Part shown: positions 33,103 through 41,344 of the stretch, piece by piece
How positions within the stretch are numbered: position 1 is the stretch's first letter
Layout of the letters: each line of letters opens with the position of its first letter
Source of the DNA: an uncultured Bacillota bacterium
Lineage (GTDB): Bacteria > Bacillota > Clostridia > Peptostreptococcales > Anaerovoracaceae
Assembly (NCBI GenBank): GCA_927441425.1
Contig: CAKMKG010000014.1
Location: 62,001-126,000 of the forward strand
DNA length: 64,000 nucleotides
Direction: 5' to 3'
The notes under the pieces: model-generated
Database searches by the model: none
What the model was told of the DNA's origin: nothing
Seen by the model: only the letters and a program-made list of their open reading frames with translations
Program-made: the position numbers and the translations under genes

Positions 33103-33582
33103 TTATTTATGATAGGTCTCATTTTTAATGATCTTAAAGCTTCTGTAAATCTGCTCCAGCAGGATCACGCGCATCATCTGATGGGGGAAGGTCATCTTTG
33201 AAAAGGACAGTCTCAAATCTGCCCTTGCTAACACTTCATTGGAAAGGCCAATGGATCCTCCGATGACAAATACCAGATCGCTTTTCCCTAAGATCCCCAG
33301 AGCTTCTATTTTCTCCGATAAGGCCTCCGAGTTCAGCTCTTTTCCCTGAATTTCAAGGGCAATTACATACGCATCCTTTTTTATTAGCTTCAGGATGCTT
33401 TTTCCTTCCCCCTCCTTGACCGCCATTTCCTCGGCGTTAGAAGCGTTATCAGACATTTTTTCTTCCTTCAATTCGTTTATTGACAATGTACAATATTTGC
33501 TCAGCCGCTTGCTATATTCCTTGATGGCTTCCGTCCAATAGACCTCCTTAAGTTTTCCGATGCATATGATTGTAATGTTCAT
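33103..33582 (-). CDS. rlmH: 23S rRNA (pseudouridine-1915-N3)-methyltransferase RlmH
   Basis: This 159-residue SPOUT-fold methyltransferase acts on helix 69 of 23S rRNA. Family features are the SAM-binding knot with VFVIGGSIGLSNEVL and the conserved C-terminus SKMTFPHQMMRVILLEQIYR. The length is exactly typical. It is the last gene of the walHIJ-htrA-rlmH block, which keeps the Bacillus order. Repeat copy 5 separates it from htrA. Confidence 0.95.
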   Translation of the reverse strand: MNITIICIGKLKEVYWTEAIKEYSKRLSKYCTLSINELKEEKMSDNASNAEEMAVKEGEGKSILKLIKKDAYVIALEIQGKELNSEALSEKIEALGILGKSDLVFVIGGSIGLSNEVLARADLRLSFSKMTFPHQMMRVILLEQIYRSFKIIKNETYHK

Positions 33583-33608
33583 AAGCCCTCATTCCTCAAA
33601 AAAACGGC

Positions 33609-33704
33609 TACGCCAGGATATGTCCCCGCAGAAACCGTGAAACCTATTACCGTTTTTATGCGCTGCATACGAAAACGGCGGTTTCCAAGGGGACATATCT
33701 GACG
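33609..33704. repeat. Palindromic intergenic repeat, copy 5
   Basis: The arms are GCCAGGATATGTCCCC and GGGGACATATCTGAC, which differ from the other copies but still pair. The core GAAACCGTGAAACC is followed by ACCGTTTTTATGC-GCT-GCAT and GAAAACGGCGGTTTCC. It lies between rlmH and htrA, 3 bp beyond the htrA stop codon. Confidence 0.85.
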
Positions 33705-33707
33705 TTT

Positions 33708-34967
33708 TTATTGTGGCGTTTGCTTTGACTCCGGCAATTCCGGTGTTTCATCCATTGATACTAGGGTGACGGTAACGGTCATTGGCCTTTGGTCCCTGAG
33801 CACCGACAGCTTTACTGCGTCACCCGGCCTGTATTTGAACAACCCACTGATGAGCTGTGTCATAGTTTCTATCTTTTTATCTTCCAGTTCGGTAATGATA
33901 TCCCCTTCTCGCAAGCCCGCGGCGGCGGCCGGGGAATCGGTATAAATCTGTACGATATATACTCCGGTTTCTGTTCCCAGTTTTGCGTCCGGGTACGCCT
34001 GCAGGTAATCGGAAACGCTGGCACCCTTAATCCCAATATAGGATCGTTTGAATTCTCCTTTTGTCTTTATTTCATCAACGATGGGCTTTGCGGTATTGAT
34101 CGGGATCGCGAAGCCAAGGCCCTCTCCGCTGTGCGCTTTCGCGGAATTGATTCCGATGACCAAACCTGTACTGTTGAGCAACGGCCCACCGCTGTTTCCG
34201 GAATTAATGGATGCATCGGTTTGCATTAGGCCGTCCATGGTAAGCTGAGATTGCCCGTCGGAAACGGTTATGGACCGATCCAGCCCGCTTATGACTCCCT
34301 GGGTTACTGTCCTGTCAAAGGCCAAACCCAAAGGATTTCCGATGGCTACCGCATAGGCGCCGATCCTTACATCTTCTGAATCTCCCAGCTCCGCAGCCTC
34401 AAGGTTCGATGCTTCTATTTTTACAATAGCAAGATCAATGCTTCTGTCATTCCATAGAACCGTACCGGAAACCTCTCTTCCATCGGTCAGTTGAACAATG
34501 ATCTCTTTCGCTGTTCCATCGCTGACAACATGAGAATTGGTGAGAATATAGCCCTTTTCATCTACGATAATTCCAGTCCCGACACCGTTTTGCAGACCCT
34601 TCTGTTCTCCAAAAAAGCCTTGATAAGTAACCTCCGTGCTGGTACTGATTCCCACCACTGAAGGAATTACCTTGGCAGCAATTGCTTCCGCTGCATTGAT
34701 CTTGTCATTTGGATTTATGGTGATGTTGTTTACAGGAACTTGACCCAAAAGGATTTGCCCGTAATGGATTGCAGCGATTCCTCCTCCAAAACCCGCTCCT
34801 GCAGAAAGCAATACAATCAAAATCACTGCCAGCGCTTTTCTTCCGGTCTTTTTCTTCTTCTTTGTCTCTACCGCGGGAATACCTGCTGTTGCCATACTTA
34901 TACCTTCGTCTGCTGCCGTACTTACACTTTCATTTGTCAATTCGTCTCTAATGATTTCGTTCTCCAT
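33708..34967 (-). CDS. htrA: HtrA/DegP-type serine protease with PDZ domain
   Basis: This 419-residue membrane-anchored protease has a cytoplasmic N-terminus with a KKKKK cluster, one transmembrane helix (about residues 44-68), a trypsin-like domain and a C-terminal PDZ domain (about 310-400). The catalytic triad is visible: His in TNSHVVSDG, Asp in DRSIDLAIVKI and Ser in NSGNSGGPLL. It degrades or refolds damaged exported proteins at the cell surface. It follows walJ, the same order as yycJ-yycK in Bacillus. GGGGGGAATTT precedes the ATG. Confidence 0.94.
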   Translation of the reverse strand: MENEIIRDELTNESVSTAADEGISMATAGIPAVETKKKKKTGRKALAVILIVLLSAGAGFGGGIAAIHYGQILLGQVPVNNITINPNDKINAAEAIAAKVIPSVVGISTSTEVTYQGFFGEQKGLQNGVGTGIIVDEKGYILTNSHVVSDGTAKEIIVQLTDGREVSGTVLWNDRSIDLAIVKIEASNLEAAELGDSEDVRIGAYAVAIGNPLGLAFDRTVTQGVISGLDRSITVSDGQSQLTMDGLMQTDASINSGNSGGPLLNSTGLVIGINSAKAHSGEGLGFAIPINTAKPIVDEIKTKGEFKRSYIGIKGASVSDYLQAYPDAKLGTETGVYIVQIYTDSPAAAAGLREGDIITELEDKKIETMTQLISGLFKYRPGDAVKLSVLRDQRPMTVTVTLVSMDETPELPESKQTPQ

Positions 34968-34984
34968 ATGAAATTCCCCCCTTG

Positions 34985-35779
34985 TCAGATTTCATAGACC
35001 AAGCTTACCTCATCTCTCGTAATCGTAGTTAGGTTGATATGCTTGCCTATGTAAAAATCCGCTTCTTCTAATATATTTTTGACCGTTTGGTAGGCCATTT
35101 CCGGAAAGTTGTTTTCCTTGCTCAGATGTGCCAATAAAACATGCCTCTCTTTGCAGCTCTCGGTAAGCAATCTCAAGATGGCTTCCCCAGCAGCCGTATT
35201 GGATAAATGTCCTTCCGTTCCCAGTACTCTCTGTTTTAAAAACCATGGGTATCTGCCAACTCTTAGCATATCCACATCATGGTTTGCTTCCAGAATCAGA
35301 ATGTCGGCTTCCTTTATTTCTGAAATGATCTCTTCGCTCATACACCCCGTATCGGTCACAATGCTGATCTGCTTTCCTCCGGAAAAGAATGTAAATCCAA
35401 CGGGATCTGCCGCATCGTGGGATACACGAAAGGTTTTTACCGTGATGTCTCCGATTAAAAAGGCTTCCCCCGTTACAAAAACTTGTCTTTGTTCAGCACA
35501 GATCTCGCTATTGATCTGACTCCAGGTCATAGCATTGGCATAGGCCTTTAGGGTTTTTTCCTTTCTCATGAGCGTTCGGATGCTTTTAGTGTGATCGCTG
35601 TGCTCGTGAGTAATCAGCAGGGCGGCCAGCTGTTCCCTTGGTGTCCCAGTGCGCTCCAGTCCTTCAAAAATTTTTTTCCCGCTGATGCCTGCATCGACCA
35701 GGATTGCAGTATGCTCTGATTTAATTAAATAACTGTTCCCGCTGCTTCCGCTTGAAAAGGAACAAAAGCTTAATGTCAT
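34985..35779 (-). CDS. walJ: MBL-fold hydrolase WalJ (YycJ)
   Basis: This 264-residue metallo-beta-lactamase-fold protein starts MTLSFCSFSSGSSGNSY, which is typical for YycJ, and has the metal motif THEHSDHTKSI. In Bacillus and streptococci it is linked to cell-wall control and DNA-damage resistance as a nuclease-like enzyme. The start at 35779 is chosen because AAAGGAG lies eight bases upstream. Longer in-frame starts run into the walI gene. The length equals that of known YycJ proteins. Confidence 0.9.
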   Translation of the reverse strand: MTLSFCSFSSGSSGNSYLIKSEHTAILVDAGISGKKIFEGLERTGTPREQLAALLITHEHSDHTKSIRTLMRKEKTLKAYANAMTWSQINSEICAEQRQVFVTGEAFLIGDITVKTFRVSHDAADPVGFTFFSGGKQISIVTDTGCMSEEIISEIKEADILILEANHDVDMLRVGRYPWFLKQRVLGTEGHLSNTAAGEAILRLLTESCKERHVLLAHLSKENNFPEMAYQTVKNILEEADFYIGKHINLTTITRDEVSLVYEI

Positions 35780-35853
35780 CGTCATTTCTCCTTTATTGTC
35801 TCTTATGTTTGTGATCGTCATGTGATTTTCTTTTGAAGAAGTGAAGAAAACAA

Positions 35854-36588
35854 TTACTGCTCCCAGGCTAGTATATAATGGATCTTTCCTCGATTGTATG
35901 TAATCTTCCATGCGGGAAATGCCGTATCAGTCACTGGGAACTCTACGTCAAATGAGCTGGAATCAAGCCAGTAAACCAAAGAGATGTCCTTTACGTAGAT
36001 TCTTTCCTCTTCCGCATTCTCGCTCATAAATTTGATCAACGCCGCCACCGCCGGAATCACTTCTTTTTCCGTATCATTGATCTCAATTGGCTCCAGCCAG
36101 TATCGCTCAAAGTCTACTATTTTCCCATCTTTTATGATCACATTGATATGACTGTCTTCAATGGCAATTTCATTGATATAGTTCTTATAGGATACCCGGA
36201 TCTCCCCACCCCTACGCGTGATCTTGTCAAAGGTTACGTTGTCGGTCATCATATCACAGGCTTCGATAAATTCCATCGTCATGGAGATGAGTGCTTCCTC
36301 TGTTAATTCCGTTTCCGGAATGATTTTCTGATTTGCAAGCTGCTCTTCAATGGCATTCTCGTTCGTCTTGTCGTATTGAACCGTCAATTTAGGCATACGA
36401 TTACGCCCCTCCGGGATATCGGTTTCAACAATAATACCCTTTTCTTCCAGCAGCTTGATCGTAACCTTCTGCATTTCTTTCTCGTCCTCTTCAAAGCGGC
36501 TATCTTGAAGGAAATAGGTCGCGATTAATACCAGATTTGTAACAACCAGCGCAACAATCAATATACTTTTCGCTTTCGTCCAGTCCAT
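35854..36588 (-). CDS. walI: WalI-like (YycI) regulatory membrane protein
   Basis: This 244-residue protein has a short cytoplasmic N-terminus DWTKAKSI, one transmembrane helix (about residues 9-27) and a large extracellular domain ending VTDTAFPAWKITYNRGKIHYI, as in YycI. In Bacillus, WalH and WalI hold the sensor kinase WalK inactive through membrane contacts. No walK or walR is present next to it, which is unusual. It lies between yycH and walJ in the usual order. Confidence 0.85.
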   Translation of the reverse strand: MDWTKAKSILIVALVVTNLVLIATYFLQDSRFEEDEKEMQKVTIKLLEEKGIIVETDIPEGRNRMPKLTVQYDKTNENAIEEQLANQKIIPETELTEEALISMTMEFIEACDMMTDNVTFDKITRRGGEIRVSYKNYINEIAIEDSHINVIIKDGKIVDFERYWLEPIEINDTEKEVIPAVAALIKFMSENAEEERIYVKDISLVYWLDSSSFDVEFPVTDTAFPAWKITYNRGKIHYILAWEQ

Positions 36589-36605
36589 GGGTTCCGCTCC
36601 TTCTC

Positions 36606-38087
36606 TTATTCAGAATAGCCAATGGGGTCTGCTGTATACAAATCAAAATAGAACTCGGTATCGTTTACGGTAACGACCCAGACCGGCGGTATTTCCGTTG
36701 CTTCTTTGTCAGCCAACTTGACGTACCCGATCTTCATATCCTTTACCAAAGCCGCGATCTCATTCAGCATTACGTCCAGATCGGAAGTTTCATTTACCTC
36801 CCCGGATTGGTGAAGAAGGCTGTAAATGTATTTACAGTTCTGGGCAATCAGGTTGACCGCCGAAAAGGCGTTCTCGGCAGTATAAGTTTCGACCGCCTCG
36901 ATATCCTCCTGATCAAAATCGATGAAATGCCGTTTATAATAGATGACCTGACCGGAAATCACATCCACTGTAACGGGTTCCCCTTCCTCATAATACAGAC
37001 GGTTTCCATTGATCTCTATATCGAAGGTAAAGCGATAGCCTTTTTCGTTGTTCGGAAGCGGAATCGCATTCTTTAAATGCGGAGTCAGCTTTGCCCCTTC
37101 AAAGGACTCCCATGCTCCGTGACTTGCGATGAAGTTCAGCGCAGTTTCCAGCGCGCCGGAAAAGCTTTGCTCCATCGTATTGCCGCTAAGCTGCGTTTCC
37201 TTATATTCCACACTTCCGTCGGTATTGACAATCAGTACGTTTTGTCCGTAACCATACATATAGATGACAGTTCCGTTTTCTTCCGTGATCTTTCTTACAA
37301 AGTCAAAGTTCCCTCCGAAAAATTTCTCTGCGATAACGCTGATTTTTTCAGTCTGATAGGAATAGGTATCCTGGAGAAAAGGAAAGCTTCTTAAGTTTGC
37401 TTCAACGGAAAGCGGAACGAGAGTATCGTTCGCTATGCCCAGATAACTGCTGATCGGATAATAGATATTATAGCCTTCTGCTTCGATGGAATCAATCAGT
37501 GCCGGAAACTTAGTATTGCCCTTGTTGTCCTGATCCTTTGGATCCTCCGCCAGCAGTCTATATTGTTTTCGGTTTTTTCCATCATAAATAAAAAGGCTGT
37601 TGCCACGATCTGCCGTCGAATAACCGATTTCAGTAACGGTCTCAATTACATCGTAACTTTGAAGCTTTGTTATACCAAAATTGGAACAGAAATCTGATAT
37701 TGGAATTGCATAATTGAAGCTGGCCCAGATAGACTTGATTCCCTTAACCTGCTGATACTTTTCATAGGTAATCTCTTCCACGAGAATATTTTCTGCCGGT
37801 CCAAACCGGACAAGCTCCTCGACAAAACTTCCTGTTTCCTTATTGTTGTACCAGAGTTCACCGGGCGGCACCACTGTGTAGTTTTCGGCACCAAAATTTA
37901 AGATGATCTGTTCAGGCCTAAGTATCACGGCGGTTTCTGGTACTTCGCCCGTTACCTGAATCGATGGGGATTTTAAGCCATCAAAGGATATATTTCCCCA
38001 AAAAAAGTATAATAGTAGTACTGTTGTTAAAAACAATACTACTAAACTGATATTTTTAATGTTTTCTATCACATTCGGCTTTGACAT
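36606..38087 (-). CDS. walH: WalH-like (YycH) regulatory membrane protein
   Basis: This 493-residue protein has one N-terminal transmembrane helix (about residues 12-30) and a large extracellular region made of repeated beta-rich domains. The call rests on topology, size and position directly before a YycI-like gene and WalJ, because sequence motifs in this family are weak. It would act with WalI on a cell-wall sensor kinase that must lie elsewhere in the genome. The start has no strong site but follows the upstream gene by only 11 bp. Confidence 0.8.
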   Translation of the reverse strand: MSKPNVIENIKNISLVVLFLTTVLLLYFFWGNISFDGLKSPSIQVTGEVPETAVILRPEQIILNFGAENYTVVPPGELWYNNKETGSFVEELVRFGPAENILVEEITYEKYQQVKGIKSIWASFNYAIPISDFCSNFGITKLQSYDVIETVTEIGYSTADRGNSLFIYDGKNRKQYRLLAEDPKDQDNKGNTKFPALIDSIEAEGYNIYYPISSYLGIANDTLVPLSVEANLRSFPFLQDTYSYQTEKISVIAEKFFGGNFDFVRKITEENGTVIYMYGYGQNVLIVNTDGSVEYKETQLSGNTMEQSFSGALETALNFIASHGAWESFEGAKLTPHLKNAIPLPNNEKGYRFTFDIEINGNRLYYEEGEPVTVDVISGQVIYYKRHFIDFDQEDIEAVETYTAENAFSAVNLIAQNCKYIYSLLHQSGEVNETSDLDVMLNEIAALVKDMKIGYVKLADKEATEIPPVWVVTVNDTEFYFDLYTADPIGYSE

Positions 38088-38098
38088 ATCTGCCGTCC

Positions 38099-38638
38099 TT
38101 AATCTCCAAATATAGTTTTGAGCAAATTCTGCAAGAATTGCATCGTTCCGGATTGGGGCGTTTCAAATATCTTAGCTTCAGCCTCCTCTGTCTTTTCCTT
38201 GACTACCACATAACTGTTTCGGGTAAAGATTTCTTTGCCTGCTGGGTCCAGCGTATCGATACGTATTCTATAAAGTCCTGGTTTTAAGCTCATTTGCTTC
38301 GTATAAAAGCTTAAGTTATTCTTGCTTTCAAACAAAGCCGGAACCCCCGTAGAAACGGAGGTGAAGCTGGCGTTGTTGATCGAGCCGTTGGAAGTCGTCA
38401 GCGTATTAACATTGACCGCACTTAACGTACCGTTGACCACTTGCTTTTCCTCAAAGACGCTGACCTTAATGCTCTTCGGCTGTGTCAGCTTAACTGAGAT
38501 CAAGAGATTATTTGAATAGACCGTGCTATTGGACTTCGGGTTTACCAGTATGACGTTGGGATCCGTCGCCGCACTGGCAACGATGGTGCTGCACAGCAAA
38601 GATAATACAACTGTCAGAACGACGATTAATTTTCTCAT
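38099..38638 (-). CDS. Secreted protein of unknown function
   Basis: This 179-residue protein has a clear Sec signal peptide (MRKLIVVLTVVLSLLCSTIVASA, probable cleavage after ASA near residue 24). The mature part is rich in beta strands, Ser, Thr and Asn (SNSTVYSNNLLISVKL, then SLKPGLYRIRIDTLDPAGKEIF), resembling an Ig-like or CARDB-like surface fold. It is the first gene of the walHIJ block and 11 bp from walH, so it may take part in envelope sensing. I do not recognise the family. GGAGGAG precedes the start. Confidence 0.78.
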   Translation of the reverse strand: MRKLIVVLTVVLSLLCSTIVASAATDPNVILVNPKSNSTVYSNNLLISVKLTQPKSIKVSVFEEKQVVNGTLSAVNVNTLTTSNGSINNASFTSVSTGVPALFESKNNLSFYTKQMSLKPGLYRIRIDTLDPAGKEIFTRNSYVVVKEKTEEAEAKIFETPQSGTMQFLQNLLKTIFGD

Positions 38639-38911
38639 CGCATAATCTCCTCCTCTCTATAGATATCGTAAAGGCATAAATCGCCAAAATATACTCTCAA
38701 TGATATACACAGTATATATTATGTATGTTACAAACGTGTTACGCAGGCTTTAAAATCCTTTTACATTATTATGGTATGCCCTCGTCCAAGTTTTGCCATG
38801 ATTCAGTCTTTTTACACAATAATCACCCCCTTGCCTGTACACTATTTTTCCTGCATAATAAGTAAGAGAATTAAAGGCAATTTTTCTTGATAAAACAAAG
38901 GAGAGAAGAGG

Positions 38912-39469
38912 ATGAGGGTTGTAAACATTTATACTGATGGAGCCTGCTCAGGCAATCAAAACGAGACAAATATCGGCGGTTGGGGTACAGTATTGGAATT
39001 TGGGGAACATCAAAAGGAACTCTTCGGCGGAGAACTGAACACAACCAATAACCGTATGGAGATGATGGCTCTGCTCAATGCTTTCCATGCCCTCAATAAG
39101 GACAGCTTACGCATCCGCGTTTTTTCTGATAGTTCCTATCTCATGAATTGCTTTCGCGAAAAATGGTATGAAAATTGGTATCGAAATAACTGGAAAACCT
39201 CCAAAAAGACCGATGTGGAAAACCGGGACCTCTGGGAAGCGCTTTTTGCTTTCATCAACCGGCATAACATAGAATTTTATCGTGTCAAAGGCCATGTTAA
39301 TCTCAATAGCAAAGCGACGAAGGTCGACCCTATTTATCATAAATTTATCGAATGGAATGGCCCATCCTTTACCTTGGATGAGTTCCTTTACGTTACCAAA
39401 ATGAATAACCGGGCTGACGAACTGGCAAATATGGGGATCAAAAGTGTTTCACCGAACACTCCGGATTAA
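38912..39469 (+). CDS. rnhA: Ribonuclease H family protein
   Basis: This 185-residue type 1 RNase H has the four acidic catalytic residues in YTDGACSG, NNRMEMMAL, VFSDSSYLM and NNRADELANMG. WKTSKKTDVENRDLW and VKGHVN match the substrate-handle and loop regions. It is longer than the 155-residue E. coli enzyme because of an insertion of about 25 residues between the glycine-histidine loop and the last Asp (VDPIYHKFIEWNGPSFTLDEF). It removes RNA from RNA-DNA hybrids. AGGAGAG is upstream. The stop overlaps that of the convergent phosphatase by 4 bp. Confidence 0.92.
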   Translation: MRVVNIYTDGACSGNQNETNIGGWGTVLEFGEHQKELFGGELNTTNNRMEMMALLNAFHALNKDSLRIRVFSDSSYLMNCFREKWYENWYRNNWKTSKKTDVENRDLWEALFAFINRHNIEFYRVKGHVNLNSKATKVDPIYHKFIEWNGPSFTLDEFLYVTKMNNRADELANMGIKSVSPNTPD

Positions 39470-40569
39470 ATCAACTTTGCGATAATCAGCGCCATATCAT
39501 CGGCAGCAGGCTTCTTTGCAAAGCCTTCCGCTTCGTCAACGACTTTCCTAGCAAGGGCTTTTCCTTCCAGCGTGAAGTTCTCTCTTAGCGTTTGGATCAC
39601 TCTTTCCACATCATATGGCTGATTCTCTTCGCTGCTGGCTTCCGTAATACCGTCGGTGTATAAAATGATGCGGTCTCCTATTTCTACCGGAACCGTCACC
39701 TCTTTATGCGAAACTTTTTTCATCAGAGCACAAACCGGCAAGCCCTTCACTTCGATTTCTTTCAATTCTCCTGTACTTTTTAAGATGACAGGCAAGCAGT
39801 TATGGCCGGCATTGATGAATGTCGCTTCCTTCTTTTCTTGTTTGTAGAGACAAAACAAAATAGTAAGATACTGCTCTTTGTCAGCCACCAATTCGTTGTA
39901 GCTCCTTTGGAGCGTATCCAGAATTTCATTCAAATCAACCCTTCTTTCACCAATACAACCGCGAACCTGCTGTCTCAGAAAAATTGTAAGCAGAGAAGAC
40001 GTGATCCCATGTCCTGATACATCTGCTATGTAAATAAGAAACTCTCTCTCGTTCATCCTTATAACATCGAACAGATCTCCTCCCAGGTCCTCACTGGGAT
40101 CATAGACAGAATTGATTTCCAAGGCATCCCAATACATACCGTCTATCGGCAATGCACGATTCTGTATGTGCTTCGCAAATTCAATATCCGCTTTTAGTTT
40201 CTCATAATGTTGCAAGAGCTCATCTTCGATCTTTTTCTTATCCGTGATGTCATGGAGCAGTTCGATGGAATACGTCTCTCCATTTTCAACATTGACCGGG
40301 GAAGCGATCACATTATAATATTTATCCCCAATTGGAACATTCTTCATCTCAGGCTTCCCTGTTTCCATTGTTTCCTTCGTGACACAATGCTCGCACTTCT
40401 CCGTCCTGCCCATCAAGGAATAGCAGATATGACCCAGAGTATATCCGAATTCCTCCCGCATTTTTTTATTCATATAGATCACCTTATGTTCAGAATCCAT
40501 AATTCTGACCATATGATCCATTTCCTCGATTACTTCTCGCATTAAGGATGGATTCTCTCTAATTGCCAT
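39466..40569 (-). CDS. PAS domain-containing SpoIIE/RsbU-type PP2C phosphatase
   Basis: This roughly 367-residue protein has an N-terminal PAS domain (about residues 10-110) that contains a CEHC cysteine pair, a linker helix with the typical KADIEFAKHIQNRALP, and a PPM/SpoIIE phosphatase domain (about 150-365). Metal-binding motifs are SEDLGGDLFDV, ADVSGHG and LYTDGITEA, and the C-terminus DDMALIIAKL is normal. Such enzymes dephosphorylate anti-sigma antagonists. The rsbV-like gene at 61030 is the natural candidate target in this window. The start at 40569 follows the aroQ stop region, with AAAGGAG ten bases upstream. Confidence 0.9.
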   Translation of the reverse strand: MAIRENPSLMREVIEEMDHMVRIMDSEHKVIYMNKKMREEFGYTLGHICYSLMGRTEKCEHCVTKETMETGKPEMKNVPIGDKYYNVIASPVNVENGETYSIELLHDITDKKKIEDELLQHYEKLKADIEFAKHIQNRALPIDGMYWDALEINSVYDPSEDLGGDLFDVIRMNEREFLIYIADVSGHGITSSLLTIFLRQQVRGCIGERRVDLNEILDTLQRSYNELVADKEQYLTILFCLYKQEKKEATFINAGHNCLPVILKSTGELKEIEVKGLPVCALMKKVSHKEVTVPVEIGDRIILYTDGITEASSEENQPYDVERVIQTLRENFTLEGKALARKVVDEAEGFAKKPAADDMALIIAKLI

Positions 40570-40585
40570 TCTCCCGCTTCTCCTT

Positions 40586-41017
40586 TTATTGTCCTTTCGA
40601 TGCAAGAAATTCCATGGCTTCCGAATAGGAGTTGACTCCCTTGCCCCAGATCTGTTTCTTGCAAACGCTCTTGATCACCGATATTTTGCGAAAGTCTTCT
40701 CTGCTGTTGATATCGCTCAGATGGACTTCCACAGTAGGAATCCCCACTGCAGCAATGGCATCCCGGATTGCGATGCTATAGTGTGTATATGCACCCGGAT
40801 TGATCACGATACCATCTGCCTTTCCATAGCAGTCCTGAATCTTATCAATAATAGCCCCCTCATGATTTGATTGATAAAAATCCAAAGAAATACCCAGCTC
40901 CTCACCTTTCTGAATCAGTAGATGATTGATCTCTTCCAGTGTAAGCGAGCCGTAAATTTCAGGCTCCCTTACGCCTAACATATTCAAATTGGGCCCATTG
41001 ATTACTTGAATATTCAT
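40586..41017 (-). CDS. aroQ: 3-dehydroquinate dehydratase, type II
   Basis: This 143-residue type II dehydroquinase of the shikimate pathway starts MNIQVINGPNLNMLGVREPEIYG with the catalytic Tyr. Also visible are FYQSNHEGAIIDKIQ, GIVINPGAYTHYSIAI (catalytic His region) and VEVHLSDINSREDFR. The start at 41017 has GAGGAAATAAG before it. The frame is open up to 41137, but that part is encoded by a palindromic non-coding element. The enzyme acts in the cytoplasm as a dodecamer. Confidence 0.95.
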   Translation of the reverse strand: MNIQVINGPNLNMLGVREPEIYGSLTLEEINHLLIQKGEELGISLDFYQSNHEGAIIDKIQDCYGKADGIVINPGAYTHYSIAIRDAIAAVGIPTVEVHLSDINSREDFRKISVIKSVCKKQIWGKGVNSYSEAMEFLASKGQ

Positions 41018-41046
41018 CTTATTTCCTCTTGTCCAATGTTTTAAAA

Positions 41047-41342
41047 TAAGGATGACGCAATGAACGCTTCCTTCCAGCAACGGCTTCGCCTCCGACTCGC
41101 TTCGCTCGCATGCTGTCCGTTTTGCCACTCCAAGCAAGCTTGGGGCAAAAAGGTGAAGCCGACTTAATCTGATGCGTTCATTTTATCATGTCTCTAAGCA
41201 ATACGGGGACATGATACAATAATTCCTACCTTACAGCAACGCTGTAAAGATCGATGGAATTATTTAGTCATCCCTTACCAGTCTATAGGATGATGCAATG
41301 AACGCTTCCTTGCAGCGAAGCTGACTAGAGATGCGTTCATTA
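41047..41342. repeat. Array of nested hairpins between aroQ and the class V aminotransferase gene
   Basis: This non-coding gap of 327 bp holds four palindromes in a row. Element 1 (41059-41182) has arms AATGAACGC and GCGTTCATT, with inner stems CGGCTTCGCC/GGTGAAGCCG and CCAAGC/GCTTGG. Element 2 is TATCATGTC/GACATGATA (41184-41216). Element 3 has arms AATAATTCC/GGAATTATT (41218-41264) around TTACAGC/GCTGTAA. Element 4 (41297-41341) has the same outer arms as element 1. The right end is 3 bp from the next stop codon. The function is unknown. Confidence 0.75.
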
Positions 41343-41344
41343 TA

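Noticed and set aside
40586-41137. Long N-terminal extension of aroQ
   Set aside because: The extra 40 codons come from hairpin element DNA. Conserved AroQ proteins start at the MNIQVINGPN position.
41047-41342. CRISPR array
   Set aside because: The repeats are inverted, of unequal length and not regularly spaced, and there are no cas genes in the window.
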